Assembly (NCBI RefSeq): GCF_000355675.1 | Contig: NC_020888.1 | Span: 593,001-657,000, forward strand | Reading direction: 5' to 3' | Length of the DNA stretch: 64,000 nt | DNA from: Thalassolituus oleivorans MIL-1 | GTDB taxonomy: Bacteria; Pseudomonadota; Gammaproteobacteria; Pseudomonadales; Oceanobacteraceae | Shown here: in pieces, positions 36,854-46,831 of the stretch | Numbering within the stretch: the first letter of the stretch is position 1 | Layout: every line of letters begins with the position of its first letter | Program-made: the position numbers and the translations under genes | The notes under the pieces: model-generated | What the model was told of the DNA's origin: nothing | The model's database searches: none | Seen by the model: the letters and a program-made list of their open reading frames with translations, nothing else

Positions 36854-37837
36854 TTATGTGCGGTTGCTTGCCATATGTGCCGCAACTGCAATCGCGGTGT
36901 TCAAACTGCCAGCATCGGTTTTGCCGGTAGCGGCTAAATCGAGTGCGGTGCCATGGTCGACTGAGGTGCGCACTAAAGGTAACCCCAGAGTAATGTTGGC
37001 AGCACGACCAAATCCATGAAATTTAAGCACAGGTAAACCTTGGTCATGGTACATGGCTAAAGCCGCATCGGCGTGTTGTAAATGTTTTGGGGTAAATAAT
37101 GTATCGGCGGGTAGGGGGCCGATCAAGTCGATGCCTTCTGCTCTTAGCTGCGCTAAGGTTGGATTGATAATATCCAATTCTTCACGTCCTAGGTGGCCAT
37201 CTTCACCCGCATGAGGATTGAGTCCTGCGACTAATATCCGTGGATCCGCGATACCGAAATATTGCTTTAAATCGTGATTCAAGATGCGCACGACGCGTGA
37301 AATTCGATCGGGTGTTATGGCATCAGCGACGGCACGCAGCGGTAAGTGTGTGGTCACTAAGGCTACTCGCAAATCCGTTGTTGCCAGCATCATCACCACT
37401 TCTTCAACACCGCAATAATCGCGGAAGTATTCGGTATGACCACTGAATGCAATACCGGCTTCGTTAATGATGCCTTTATGCACAGGAGCAGTCACGATTC
37501 CCTGCCAGCGACCATCTAAGCAACCGGCCGCCGCAAGGCGTAGTGTTTCGAGTACGTAATCGCTGTTGCGGGCATCCAGTTGCCCCGCAATAACTGGCGT
37601 GCGTAACGCAACCGGATAGATGGTTAGGGTACCGTTCCCACTCGCGCGAATGGGACTATCTGGATCAAATACTTGCAGCGTTAATGGCAGTCCTAATTCG
37701 GCGGCACGTTGGTGCAGTAGATCGGCATTGGCGATGACAACCAGCTCATGTTCTTGCGGTAATTGTGCAATTTGAATGCATAAGTCTGGACCGATGCCCG
37801 CCGGTTCACCGGCGGTAATGGCTAAACGCAGTGTCAT
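36854..37837 (-). CDS. pdxA: 4-hydroxythreonine-4-phosphate dehydrogenase PdxA
   Basis: A 327-residue enzyme of pyridoxal-phosphate synthesis. It starts [15 protein letters not shown], and has metal-binding [26 protein letters not shown] and [11 protein letters not shown] motifs. It overlaps surA by 4 nt. Confidence 0.97.
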   Translation of the reverse strand: MTLRLAITAGEPAGIGPDLCIQIAQLPQEHELVVIANADLLHQRAAELGLPLTLQVFDPDSPIRASGNGTLTIYPVALRTPVIAGQLDARNSDYVLETLRLAAAGCLDGRWQGIVTAPVHKGIINEAGIAFSGHTEYFRDYCGVEEVVMMLATTDLRVALVTTHLPLRAVADAITPDRISRVVRILNHDLKQYFGIADPRILVAGLNPHAGEDGHLGREELDIINPTLAQLRAEGIDLIGPLPADTLFTPKHLQHADAALAMYHDQGLPVLKFHGFGRAANITLGLPLVRTSVDHGTALDLAATGKTDAGSLNTAIAVAAHMASNRT

Positions 37838-39114
37838 TGCGCTTCCTTGATGTCGACATATGCTTCTGAGCGCACTTTACGCAACCAGATCGGCAGTTCT
37901 TCGTCAAAGCGGCGTGCGTATAACATTTGACGAATCTGGTTGCGTTGCAGTTCTTCGCCAACGTCGGTTTTCTTACGCCCCTGAATTTCTAAAATATGCC
38001 AACCGAAGCGGCTTTTGAACGGCGCGCTGATTTCATTGGTGGCTGTGTTTTCCATGGTGGCGTCAAACGCAGGCACCATGTCGCCGGGATTGACCCAGCC
38101 TAGATCGCCGCCACTGGCACCGCTACCAGGATCATCACTGAATTCACGGGCTAGTGCGGCAAAATCTTCGCCTGCTTGTAAGCGTTCGTACAATTGTTGA
38201 ATGAGTTCTTCGGCTTGCGCATCATCACGTACTTCGTTGGTTTGAATCAGAATATGACGCACCTTGGTCTGATCGATCATCTTAGTGCTGCCGCCGCGTT
38301 TTTCTTCCAGCTTGATAATGTGAAATCCACTGGCACTGCTGATCGGATCAGATACTTCACCGACCGCTAGCTTAGGTGCAACATCGGCAAACAGGCTTGG
38401 CAGTTGTGCCTCTTTGCGCCAGCCCATGTCTCCACCGTTAAGCGCGGTACGACCGCTCGATTCTGCCATGGCTGTGCTGGCGAAATTGGCTCCGGCTCGG
38501 AGGCGTTTAACGATGTCGTCAGCTTTGTCATTAGCTGCTTTATAGGCCTCAGGACTCGCGCTTGAAGGGACTTCAATCAGAATATGACGTAAGTGATATT
38601 CTTCTGCGGAGGCCATACGGCCAATATCTGAGGCAAGGAAGTAATCGATGTCTTGGTCGGTAATTTGAATACGTTCACCAACTTGGAACTGCTGTACACG
38701 GCTAACACGCATTTCGTTGCGAATTTGTTCGCGAGCATCAACGAAAGATACGCCTTCATCTTTCATAGCTTGTTCAAACTGTTGCAAGCTCATGTTGTTT
38801 TGCTCAGCGATGCGCAACATGGCATCGTTAAGCTGACTGTCGGTGACGCGGATACCCGAACGGTCAGCCATTTGCACCTGAATGCTTTCTGAGATCATGC
38901 GTTCTAATACCTGTTCGCGCAGCACATCTTCGCTGGGTAATTCACTGCCACGATTCTGCACTCGTACGGTATTTAGGCGTTTTTGCAGTTCACTTTCCAT
39001 CAATACGTCGTCATCAACGATGGCGATTACACGGTCGATCAATACCGGTGCTGCTTGTGCGGTAATAGCACTTAGCGCGAATGTGGCGCAGGCGATAAAT
39101 TGTTTAAAAGTCAT
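37834..39114 (-). CDS. surA: Periplasmic chaperone/peptidyl-prolyl isomerase SurA
   Basis: About 426 residues from ATG 39114; earlier in-frame ATGs lie inside lptD and would spoil the signal peptide ([21 protein letters not shown]). The N-terminal SurA domain ([18 protein letters not shown]) is followed by two parvulin domains ([11 protein letters not shown] and [10 protein letters not shown] starts) and a C-terminal helix. It delivers outer-membrane proteins, LptD among them, to the Bam complex. It overlaps lptD by 11 nt. Confidence 0.95.
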   Translation of the reverse strand: MTFKQFIACATFALSAITAQAAPVLIDRVIAIVDDDVLMESELQKRLNTVRVQNRGSELPSEDVLREQVLERMISESIQVQMADRSGIRVTDSQLNDAMLRIAEQNNMSLQQFEQAMKDEGVSFVDAREQIRNEMRVSRVQQFQVGERIQITDQDIDYFLASDIGRMASAEEYHLRHILIEVPSSASPEAYKAANDKADDIVKRLRAGANFASTAMAESSGRTALNGGDMGWRKEAQLPSLFADVAPKLAVGEVSDPISSASGFHIIKLEEKRGGSTKMIDQTKVRHILIQTNEVRDDAQAEELIQQLYERLQAGEDFAALAREFSDDPGSGASGGDLGWVNPGDMVPAFDATMENTATNEISAPFKSRFGWHILEIQGRKKTDVGEELQRNQIRQMLYARRFDEELPIWLRKVRSEAYVDIKEAQ

Positions 39115-41581
39115 GATATTGCCGTCTTGAGTATCCATTGATGCCGTCGCTGATAAGTTCATCAGTACCGCTGCCGAAATTGCCTAGTCCTTTTAACTGG
39201 AAGCTAAGCATGAAGCCATATTTTTTATCTGTGGTGTAATCCACATCAGAGCTGTCGTTGCTCGAGCTTTCGCGATAAAGCGCTTGTACACGCCAGCAAC
39301 AACTTTGATATTCGAGTCCTGCTATTGACTCCAATACAGGACTAACAGGTTTTCTTTCATCGGTATCGTACTTACGCAAATCACGTAATTGTCTTGCGAC
39401 CAAAGCCCACCGGTCGTTTAGTGCCCAAAATGCTCCTGCATCTAACTGATGTGTGCTGGTGGACACAGATTCTGTGCTCGTAGAGTAACTCTGCGTACGG
39501 GTACTACTGACGCTTAACATACGATTATTCGAGCCTTCATAGCGAGCACCGTATTTGCGCTGCCGAGCGTAGTCGTAGTAAGAATCCCACTCCAGTGTAG
39601 AGAAGACAGACCAAGATTCACTTGGGTTCCATTCAACTTCACCTAGTGTACTGGAAGTTGCTCGGAGGTCGTACTCCCCAACGTTGGTTCCGGTTAATTG
39701 CACGTCACGATCGCGTTGGTAATAAATTCGGCCAATGCTTGCACGTAGCTGCTCCAAACCATCATCCCGAATAAGGCGGCTGGTTAAACCAACACTCATT
39801 TGATTGAGATCTGCTAAGCGGTCGCCACCGGTAAAGCGGTCACCGGTAAAAAGGCTGGCGAATGTTACTGTGGTGAGCTTGGTATCGAAATTAGGCACGA
39901 GATTCTGATTGTCGATGTAAGGGCTACGCACGTAATAGATGCGCGGTTCTAGAGTTTGTTGATATTCATCACCAAACCAATCAAATTCTCGATCAAAGTA
40001 CAGGCCCGCATCGACGCTGTAGCGGGCGGCACCATAGGCCGGTTTTTCATCAAACCCATCCAACGCTAGTACTGTCGCATCGGTATCGTACAGGTGATAA
40101 CTGCGATAACGATATTCTGCACCAGGCGTTAAGTATCCGAATGGCCATTCCATCGGATAAAACGCACCAGAATCTGACACTAAACGATCACCATTAATGG
40201 CGCTAAAACCAGATAGTGTTTGTTCAATATTATTGATAGTGGCTTCACTGTCGCGATTAAAACGCGTGGTTTGCAGTGTTTGGGTAAAACGTAGACCATT
40301 GAGCGTTTGCGGTTTGTAATTCACATTAAATTGCGGCAAACGTCGATAAGGACGATTCGCTAACGTGATGTCATCGTCGATTGTTTGGAAGCTTTCAATT
40401 GTCGCGTCGGCATGCCAGCTACCTTGATCGAAAAGAATCTCACCGCGACGAGGAAGGTGCGTTGTTCTATCAACCGCAGCGCTTGGATTCATGTCATTTA
40501 AATAATCGCTATCGCTAACGTGATTGTAGACCCAGCGATGTTGCAAATTCGGCGTCCAGCGTCCCGCTTGCTGGTAGTTGATTAACCAGCGCTCGTCTTG
40601 CTCAGTAGCGTCTTTGTTAAGATAAGCATAATTAAGCTCACCATCACCCAGCCATTTGGTTTTATGTCGTAGCTGGCTTTCCCAAACCACACCACGATCA
40701 AGAATATGATGAGGAGTAATGGTTGCGTCGAGATTCGGAGCGAGGTTCAAATAAAACGGTATTTGAATATCTTCCGCTTGGCCGAGTTCGTTGACGGTAA
40801 ATTTGGGATCTAAAAACCCAGTTAGACGGCGATCATCAATTGGAAAGCGGTAATAAGGGATGTAAAGAATTGGCACTTCACGAATTCGTAAGCGTGTATG
40901 CCAAGCGGTACCAAAGCCTTCTTCTTGGTCGAGGGTTAATTCACTTGCGGCAAGATCCCAATCATTGCGGCCGGGTTCGCAAAAGGTAACCGTGGCATCT
41001 TCAAGTTCTAAGAGATTATCTGACGGTGTTTCTATACTTGCCGCAGTGCCGCGCATGTGGCGTGCAGGAATGGAATAAGCCGCACGATTTAATGCCACTT
41101 GGCCATCAACTTCTTGGTAGGTTGCAGCATCACCGCTAAGGGACAGCACGGGGGTGTTTAACGTTACGTTGCCAGTAAACAGCGCCTGACGTTCATCTGG
41201 CTGCCAATCGGCTTGATCGGCGGTTAAAACTCTATCTTGCTGGCGAAATATCACATCACCTTCGAGGTGCATAGAACCGCCAATTTGCATTTCTGAAGCA
41301 TCCGCGTCCGCCTCAATGCGATCGCTATCGAGTGGCGTTATATCGGCAGGGCGATACATGCCGCGGCAGAACGAGGGCAACGTCGCTTGCTCTTCTTCGC
41401 TGAGCTCTTGTTTCGGCACCCAGCCGAGTTCGGCGACACTATTCACACTCAATAGGAGTAAGGCGATGCCATAAACGCTGGCGCGCAGATGCTTCACTAA
41501 CGGTGAATGCCGAACGCCAGTGCGCGGTGATATAGTCGACGGCACATCAGTGCAGGCCGGTAACTTGGGTATTTTTATCAT
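39104..41581 (-). CDS. lptD: LPS-assembly outer-membrane protein LptD
   Basis: About 825 residues from ATG 41581 (a TTG at 41605 extends it by eight). A hydrophobic signal segment (ALLLLSVNSVAE) begins about 45 residues in, so a GTG just before VKHLRAS is another possible start. Then come the OstA-type jellyroll (MHLEGDVIFRQQDRVLTADQADW) and a large beta-barrel (from about residue 240). Four Cys expected for the folding disulfides are present, including the CC pair in QSCCWRVQ. It inserts lipopolysaccharide into the outer membrane with LptE. Divergent from amgK. Confidence 0.95.
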   Translation of the reverse strand: MIKIPKLPACTDVPSTISPRTGVRHSPLVKHLRASVYGIALLLLSVNSVAELGWVPKQELSEEEQATLPSFCRGMYRPADITPLDSDRIEADADASEMQIGGSMHLEGDVIFRQQDRVLTADQADWQPDERQALFTGNVTLNTPVLSLSGDAATYQEVDGQVALNRAAYSIPARHMRGTAASIETPSDNLLELEDATVTFCEPGRNDWDLAASELTLDQEEGFGTAWHTRLRIREVPILYIPYYRFPIDDRRLTGFLDPKFTVNELGQAEDIQIPFYLNLAPNLDATITPHHILDRGVVWESQLRHKTKWLGDGELNYAYLNKDATEQDERWLINYQQAGRWTPNLQHRWVYNHVSDSDYLNDMNPSAAVDRTTHLPRRGEILFDQGSWHADATIESFQTIDDDITLANRPYRRLPQFNVNYKPQTLNGLRFTQTLQTTRFNRDSEATINNIEQTLSGFSAINGDRLVSDSGAFYPMEWPFGYLTPGAEYRYRSYHLYDTDATVLALDGFDEKPAYGAARYSVDAGLYFDREFDWFGDEYQQTLEPRIYYVRSPYIDNQNLVPNFDTKLTTVTFASLFTGDRFTGGDRLADLNQMSVGLTSRLIRDDGLEQLRASIGRIYYQRDRDVQLTGTNVGEYDLRATSSTLGEVEWNPSESWSVFSTLEWDSYYDYARQRKYGARYEGSNNRMLSVSSTRTQSYSTSTESVSTSTHQLDAGAFWALNDRWALVARQLRDLRKYDTDERKPVSPVLESIAGLEYQSCCWRVQALYRESSSNDSSDVDYTTDKKYGFMLSFQLKGLGNFGSGTDELISDGINGYSRRQYHDF

Positions 41582-41690
41582 GTGCGGCAGCAAGCGCGAT
41601 TCCAATATGAAGTGTGATATCTTAGCGCGAATAACATGGTGTGGCGCGCGCAGCGCCCAATTCTAGAACGACTGACACTGAGAGGCCAGC

Positions 41691-42725
41691 ATGGATCAGC
41701 GGCGGGACGCACTCGCGCACTGGGCAACGGCGATAATTCGCCAGCAAACAGGTTTTGAAATACCAGCAGAATTAGAGATGGTATCAGGTGATGCCAGCTT
41801 TCGTCGTTACTTTCGGTTGCGTTGGCTAGATCACAGTTGGATTGCAGTAGACGCGCCTGCCGACAAAGAAGATAACCCACGTTTTGTGCGCATTGCCGAA
41901 GATTGGTTCAAACGTGGCGTTCACGTTCCTAAGGTGATTGCCCATGATTTTGTGCAAGGTTTTATGTTGCTACAGGATTTTGGTGATCAAATATTATGGC
42001 CGGTTCTTCATTCTGAAGAGGCTAACCGTACTTCTGTTTTGCATCATTATCAGCAAGCCATTGACGAGTTGCTGCGTATTCAGGCTTTGTCTTGCACGCA
42101 ATTACCGCCCTATGACAATGCATTATTATTGCAAGAGATGGCGTTGTTTCCTGATTGGCTCTGCGATCAGCAATTGGCGATGGCATTGACTGCAGATGAA
42201 AGAAAATTACTTGATGATGCCTTTGCTTACTTAGCAGAGTTAGCGTTGGCCCAACCTATAGTAACAGTGCATCGTGATTACCATTCGCGAAATTTAATGT
42301 TGGATAGCGATCAGCGTATCGCTGTGATTGATTTTCAGGATGCTGTTGCTGGGCCTGCGACTTATGATTTGGTGTCTTTGCTGCGTGATTGTTATGTGCG
42401 TTGGCCTGCCGAGTGGGTTGATGAATTGGCGAGTTACTATTGGCAACACGCACGACGCTTAGGTATTTGGCATAGTGATTGGTCGGACTTCCGCCAAGCT
42501 TTTGATGCGATGGGATTGCAGCGGCATTTGAAAGCCGCGGGTATTTTTGCGCGTTTGAATCTGCGCGATGGCAAAAATGGTTACTTAGCCAGTATTCCTA
42601 ATACTTGCCAATACCTACTCGATGTTAGTGCCCATGATCCGCACTTGGTCCCATTTCATCAGTGGTTAGTTATGCGCTTTATGCCGGCGCTGGAGCAATT
42701 TGAATTGGGATGTAGTGAGTCATGA
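41691..42725 (+). CDS. amgK: N-acetylmuramate/N-acetylglucosamine kinase AmgK
   Basis: A 344-residue aminoglycoside-phosphotransferase-fold sugar kinase. Motifs: SGDASFRRYFRL in the N-lobe, catalytic VHRDYHSRNLML (about residues 198-209), and VIDFQDAVAGPATYDLVSLL for metal binding. With MurU it salvages peptidoglycan sugars straight to UDP-MurNAc, bypassing the fosfomycin target. Position divergent from lptD with murU behind matches pseudomonads. Confidence 0.92.
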   Translation: MDQRRDALAHWATAIIRQQTGFEIPAELEMVSGDASFRRYFRLRWLDHSWIAVDAPADKEDNPRFVRIAEDWFKRGVHVPKVIAHDFVQGFMLLQDFGDQILWPVLHSEEANRTSVLHHYQQAIDELLRIQALSCTQLPPYDNALLLQEMALFPDWLCDQQLAMALTADERKLLDDAFAYLAELALAQPIVTVHRDYHSRNLMLDSDQRIAVIDFQDAVAGPATYDLVSLLRDCYVRWPAEWVDELASYYWQHARRLGIWHSDWSDFRQAFDAMGLQRHLKAAGIFARLNLRDGKNGYLASIPNTCQYLLDVSAHDPHLVPFHQWLVMRFMPALEQFELGCSES

Positions 42726-43408
42726 AAGCCATGATTCTAGCGGCTGGACGAGGTACTCGTATGGCGCCGTTGACGGATGCTTGCCCTAAACCTTTATTGC
42801 CGTTAGCTGGTAAGCCACTCATTGTGCATCACATCGAAAAACTCGTCGCGGCGGGGATTACCGATATTGTGATTAATCATGCTTGGTTGGGTGAACAAAT
42901 AGAGCGGGCGTTAGGTGATGGTTCTAGCTTCGGTTGCAGTATTCAGTATTCTGGCGAAGTAGAAGCATTAGAAACAGCGGGCGGTGTCTATCAGGCGTTA
43001 CCTTTACTTGGCGCCGAGCCATTCTTGTTAGTGAATGGCGATGTCTGGACTGATTGGGGTTACGAACGAGCTCTCTCTATTGAGCTCGCTCACAGTGATT
43101 TGGGTTTTTTATGGCTGGTGGATAATCCGGATCATAATCCGAACGGTGATTTCGGGTTGACGAAGGAAGGCTTAGTTTTATCTCAACCGGATACGACGGG
43201 TTACACCTTCAGCGGCATGAGTTTATTACGCCCTGAACTTTGGCAAGGTTTTATAGCGGGTGCGCATCCATTGGCCCCAATGTTGCGTAATGCAATGACA
43301 CATCAACGAATTCGCGGTAAACATATGCAGGCTCGATGGGTAGATGTTGGAACGCCACAGCGTTTATACGATCTTGAGCAGCTTCTATTGGCTGAGGCGA
43401 CGCGATGA
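42722..43408 (+). CDS. murU: N-acetylmuramate-1-phosphate uridylyltransferase MurU
   Basis: A 228-residue nucleotidyltransferase starting MKAMILAAGRGTRMAPLTD, with the KPLLPLAGKPL and LVNGDVWTD motifs of sugar-phosphate uridylyltransferases. It acts after AmgK in the anabolic recycling route. Overlaps amgK and djlA by 4 nt each, so the three are likely co-translated. Confidence 0.92.
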   Translation: MKAMILAAGRGTRMAPLTDACPKPLLPLAGKPLIVHHIEKLVAAGITDIVINHAWLGEQIERALGDGSSFGCSIQYSGEVEALETAGGVYQALPLLGAEPFLLVNGDVWTDWGYERALSIELAHSDLGFLWLVDNPDHNPNGDFGLTKEGLVLSQPDTTGYTFSGMSLLRPELWQGFIAGAHPLAPMLRNAMTHQRIRGKHMQARWVDVGTPQRLYDLEQLLLAEATR

Positions 43409-44295
43409 ACTTTTGGTTCGGCAAGCTTACTGGTGCTGTGATTGGATTGTTTAGTGGTGGCCCGTTTGGTTTATTGATCGGTGCTTTTGCTGGGCACTTA
43501 TTTGATCAAACAATTTCAAAGAATCTACTGGGTAAGCAAGAGTCCGAGTGGACGCAGGGAAGTCCGGAACGAGGGCCATTCAAAGACAGCAAAGGTTCAA
43601 GTAAGCAAAACGCCCGCGTGCAAGAAGTCTACTTTGCGACTGTTTTTCGTGTGATGGGATGTATTGCCAAAGCTGATGGCCGGGTTAGTGAGCGAGAAAT
43701 CGCCGCAGCAACAGCCATTATGGATCAAATGGGGTTGACGGGAGATCAGCGCCAAAAAGCCATTGGATTGTTCACGGAAGGCAAGGGCACGAATTACGAC
43801 TTAGCCCCAGATCTAAAATCACTCAGTGCAGCATGCCGTGATCGTGATGATTTAATTCAGATGTTTGTTGAAATTCAACTCAGCGTTGCATATGCCGATG
43901 GCCAGTTGAGTCGTGATGAGAAGCAATTATTCTCGCAAATTTGCAAAGCTTTAGGCGTTGGCGCATTTCAATTTGAATGGATTCACAATCGAGTTCGTGC
44001 GGGTGCGCGCAGTCAGCAATCGCAGGGGCGAGCTGGCGGTCGTCAACAAGCGCCTCGTACGAATAAGACATCTGAATTGAATGACGCTTATGCCATTCTA
44101 GGGGTCAAGTCCTCTGTCGCGGATGCTGAATTGAAGAAAGCGTATCGTCGACTGATGAGTGAACATCATCCTGATAAGTTAATAGCTAAGGGCTTGCCCG
44201 AATCTATGATGCGCTTGGCGAAAGAAAAGACGCAGGAAATTCAAACCGCGTACGACAAAATCCGCAAGCATCGTCGCGCCAGTGCTACTGGCTAA
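43405..44295 (+). CDS. djlA: Co-chaperone DjlA
   Basis: A 296-residue membrane-anchored J-protein. A Gly-rich N-terminal helix (TGAVIGLFSGGPFGLLIGA, residues 9-27) is followed by a TerB-like domain with YFATVFRVMGCIAKADGRVSE, and a C-terminal J domain (about 225-295) with the essential HPD in SEHHPDKL. It stimulates DnaK at the inner membrane. Convergent with arfB, overlapping by 4 nt. Confidence 0.93.
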   Translation: MNFWFGKLTGAVIGLFSGGPFGLLIGAFAGHLFDQTISKNLLGKQESEWTQGSPERGPFKDSKGSSKQNARVQEVYFATVFRVMGCIAKADGRVSEREIAAATAIMDQMGLTGDQRQKAIGLFTEGKGTNYDLAPDLKSLSAACRDRDDLIQMFVEIQLSVAYADGQLSRDEKQLFSQICKALGVGAFQFEWIHNRVRAGARSQQSQGRAGGRQQAPRTNKTSELNDAYAILGVKSSVADAELKKAYRRLMSEHHPDKLIAKGLPESMMRLAKEKTQEIQTAYDKIRKHRRASATG

Positions 44296-44720
44296 TCAAC
44301 CTTGCCTCGCAATGCCTTTATTTGACCACGTTTAACCTTACTCTCTACCCGACGTTTTTTGGATGCGAGTGTCGGCCTAGTTGCCATGCGTGGTTTAGGC
44401 ACAGTGCTAGCGGCTAGCAATACCTGTCGTAAGCGTGCAATAGCATCTTCGCGGTTTTGTTCTTGGGTGCGAAATTGCTGAGCCTTAATGATTAATACAC
44501 CATCTTGGGTCAGGCGTTGATCGGCGGTTGCCAATAAACGCTCCTTCCAGCTAGGTGGAATCGAGGAGTTCGGCACAGAAAAGCGCAAATGGATCGCGCT
44601 TGATACTTTGTTGACGTTTTGACCGCCAGCTCCCTGAGCTCGTACGGCTCGTATCTCCAGCTCGCTCCAAGGAATCGTGACGCCTCGGCCAATGAATAAG
44701 CCCGTTGTGATCGTGTCCAT
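44292..44720 (-). CDS. arfB: Ribosome-rescue peptidyl-tRNA hydrolase ArfB
   Basis: A 142-residue protein from ATG 44720, the standard length; the open frame extends upstream inside the neighbouring gene. The catalytic loop GAGGQNVNK holds the GGQ motif of release factors. The C-terminal tail (SKKRRVESKVKRGQIKALRG) is Lys/Arg-rich, as needed to enter the empty mRNA channel of stalled ribosomes. Confidence 0.93.
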   Translation of the reverse strand: MDTITTGLFIGRGVTIPWSELEIRAVRAQGAGGQNVNKVSSAIHLRFSVPNSSIPPSWKERLLATADQRLTQDGVLIIKAQQFRTQEQNREDAIARLRQVLLAASTVPKPRMATRPTLASKKRRVESKVKRGQIKALRGKVD

Positions 44721-45379
44721 TAAGCTACCTTTACATCCGCTAAATAGAAGGCGATTGCCCAAAAGTGGCAAAAAGCACCTGCCATCACAAATAGATGCCA
44801 AATTTCATGAAAGCCAAACCAGCGCGGCCACGGGTCTGGTTTTTTGGTGGCGTACACTATCGCCCCTACGGTGTATGCAAGTCCTCCATAGAGTAACCAC
44901 CATAAAGCTCCAACAGGAATTGTGTCTATCGCAGGTTCGATAGCAAACACAATTAACCAGCCCATCGAAACGTACACCACTGTAGAAAGCCAGCGTGGTG
45001 CGCTGAGCCAAAACAGTTTTAGAAATACGCCCGCCAAAGCCAATGCCCAAACGGCTGAAAATAAACCCCAGCCGACGGGACCATGCAATGGGATAAGGCA
45101 GAAGGGGGTATAGCTTCCAGCGATTAGCAGAAATATGGCCATGTGATCTAGGCGCTTGAGCCAGACGATGATGTGATCGGGCGCATGCAATAGATGATAC
45201 AGTGCGCTGCTGGCGAACATTAAAAATAAAGTAGCGCCAAATATCGAGAACGACACCATATGCCAAACTCCGCCGTATGTTGCAGCCTGAACGGCTAATA
45301 TACAGAGGGCAACAATGGCGAAAAGCGCGCCGATTAAATGGGTTAAGCCACTGATAGGATCGCGAAAAACTGAATGCAT
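44720..45379 (-). CDS. Hemolysin III/YqfA-family (PAQR-like) membrane protein
   Basis: A 219-residue protein with seven hydrophobic helices. Family features: DPISGLTHLIGA near the start, SSALYHLLHAP, RLDHMAIFLLIAGSYTPFCL and the final FHEIWHLFVMAGAFCHF. Conserved Ser, His and Asp residues suggest a metal-dependent hydrolase as in PAQR relatives. Its stop overlaps the arfB ATG. Confidence 0.92.
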   Translation of the reverse strand: MHSVFRDPISGLTHLIGALFAIVALCILAVQAATYGGVWHMVSFSIFGATLFLMFASSALYHLLHAPDHIIVWLKRLDHMAIFLLIAGSYTPFCLIPLHGPVGWGLFSAVWALALAGVFLKLFWLSAPRWLSTVVYVSMGWLIVFAIEPAIDTIPVGALWWLLYGGLAYTVGAIVYATKKPDPWPRWFGFHEIWHLFVMAGAFCHFWAIAFYLADVKVA

Positions 45380-45498
45380 GGTGACATCTTATTGGGTAAA
45401 AGAATGTGTGAGAGCCTTTGCATAAAAGTGTAACGGCGCTGGCTTTCGGGGTTACTCTAGGTACGATACGGCTTTTCTGAGTTACGGCAAGGATAAAA

Positions 45499-45849
45499 GT
45501 GGCAGCGGAGTCTAAGGGGGTGTTGTTAGCTACCGACACCGGAGCAAAAGGAACCGGACCAGAAGGATGGAGTCTGTATCTGATTCGCACCGCTTCTGGT
45601 AGCTTATACTGTGGTGTCACGACGGATGTCGAGCGGCGTTTTCGTGAACATTCTGGTAGTGGGGTGAAAGCCGCTAAATCACTGCGTGGACGCGGCCCTT
45701 TGGTCCTAGAGTTTCAGCGCTATATTGGTAGTCGAAGTGCGGCTTTGAAGTGTGAATTTGCGGTGAAACGTTTATCGCGAACTGAAAAAGAAAAGTTGAT
45801 TTCTGGCTTAAGAAATTTGCCCGATATGATTAACGCGAGTGAGGTCTGA
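45499..45849 (+). CDS. GIY-YIG nuclease-like protein (YhbQ type)
   Basis: A 116-residue protein starting at GTG 45499 behind AAGGA. After about 22 extra N-terminal residues comes the compact GIY-YIG domain: SLYLIRTASGSLYCGVTTDVERRFREH, GAKAAK-like GVKAAKSLRG, LVLEFQ and the ALKCEFAVKRLSR helix. It is the single-domain YhbQ/UPF0213 type, of uncertain nuclease function. Confidence 0.88.
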   Translation: MAAESKGVLLATDTGAKGTGPEGWSLYLIRTASGSLYCGVTTDVERRFREHSGSGVKAAKSLRGRGPLVLEFQRYIGSRSAALKCEFAVKRLSRTEKEKLISGLRNLPDMINASEV

Positions 45850-46014
45850 GCTGCTAAATCCATCTTGAGGAACAATAGTTGTGCTTTTATTGACGCAATG
45901 GCGCGATCAGCAGGATGACGTCATTTTACATGACTGTCACAATCACCCATTAAACTTTGCCGCCCTTATGCGTAGAATGGGCCGCAGTCTTCGACACGGA
46001 ATCATTAATTAAAC

Positions 46015-46797
46015 ATGTTGCAATCCATCTGGGCTGCTCGCTGGTACTTGTTACTGGGCATCCTGACCTTTCTTATTGTTCTAGTGGTGAATACACCGCT
46101 CCATTTTATTTGGCAGTATGCTGAACCGGCATTGGGCCGCATGCCTATCCGTATTCAGAATCCTACAGGCACACTTTGGCACGGACGTTTGATCGCGGAC
46201 GCTCCAGAGGTTGGTCCTGTGCAAGTCACTTGGCGCTTAAGCCCATTGTCGTTGTTAAGTGCTCAGCCTGAACTGAACTTAAGTGTCGATAACGAACGCG
46301 TACGCTTGCATGGTGATGCCGCTGTGACTATAGATCTGGCGACGATGACACCTTCTTCTATCATATTGACCGACGTGTCGGGTTACCTAGATAGCCAAGT
46401 TGCGGCTAAGGCACTGAAAAGTATGCGAGTGTCTGTAAAGGGTGACGCCGAGTTGTCACAGTTGAATGGTGAGTTTGATTTAGTCAGCAAACAAGTTCTG
46501 AGCTTGACTGGGCGTCTTATATACAGCGGTGGCAACGTGCAATTTCCCGTACAGCGCAATCAGGTCGATGCGCTTTTGCCAATGCTTATTGGTGAGATGG
46601 GTATGGAAGACGATACCGCTGTTATGAATGTTAAAACACCTGAAGGTAAAGATATTGCTCGCGTATTTTTACAGGCAGATGGCTGGGGTGGTGCATCAAT
46701 GCGTAAACGCGCCGTGGATTTGGTTGGTCAGCAATGGCCGGATAAACAGGCGACGGAGGACACGGTTATTTTTGAAGTGTCCCATAAGATTCTATAA
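46015..46797 (+). CDS. gspN: Type II secretion system protein GspN
   Basis: A 260-residue bitopic protein with an N-terminal membrane helix (WYLLLGILTFLIVLVVNTP, residues 11-30) and a periplasmic beta-rich domain. PTGTLWHGRL and VTWRLSPLSLLSA are typical GspN motifs. It is an accessory inner-membrane component. It heads gspN-gspC-gspD; the remaining gsp genes are not in the window. Confidence 0.85.
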   Translation: MLQSIWAARWYLLLGILTFLIVLVVNTPLHFIWQYAEPALGRMPIRIQNPTGTLWHGRLIADAPEVGPVQVTWRLSPLSLLSAQPELNLSVDNERVRLHGDAAVTIDLATMTPSSIILTDVSGYLDSQVAAKALKSMRVSVKGDAELSQLNGEFDLVSKQVLSLTGRLIYSGGNVQFPVQRNQVDALLPMLIGEMGMEDDTAVMNVKTPEGKDIARVFLQADGWGGASMRKRAVDLVGQQWPDKQATEDTVIFEVSHKIL

Positions 46798-46831
46798 CCT
46801 GAGTCCTTTGTTTTTGGGGTAGTTTCCTTTG

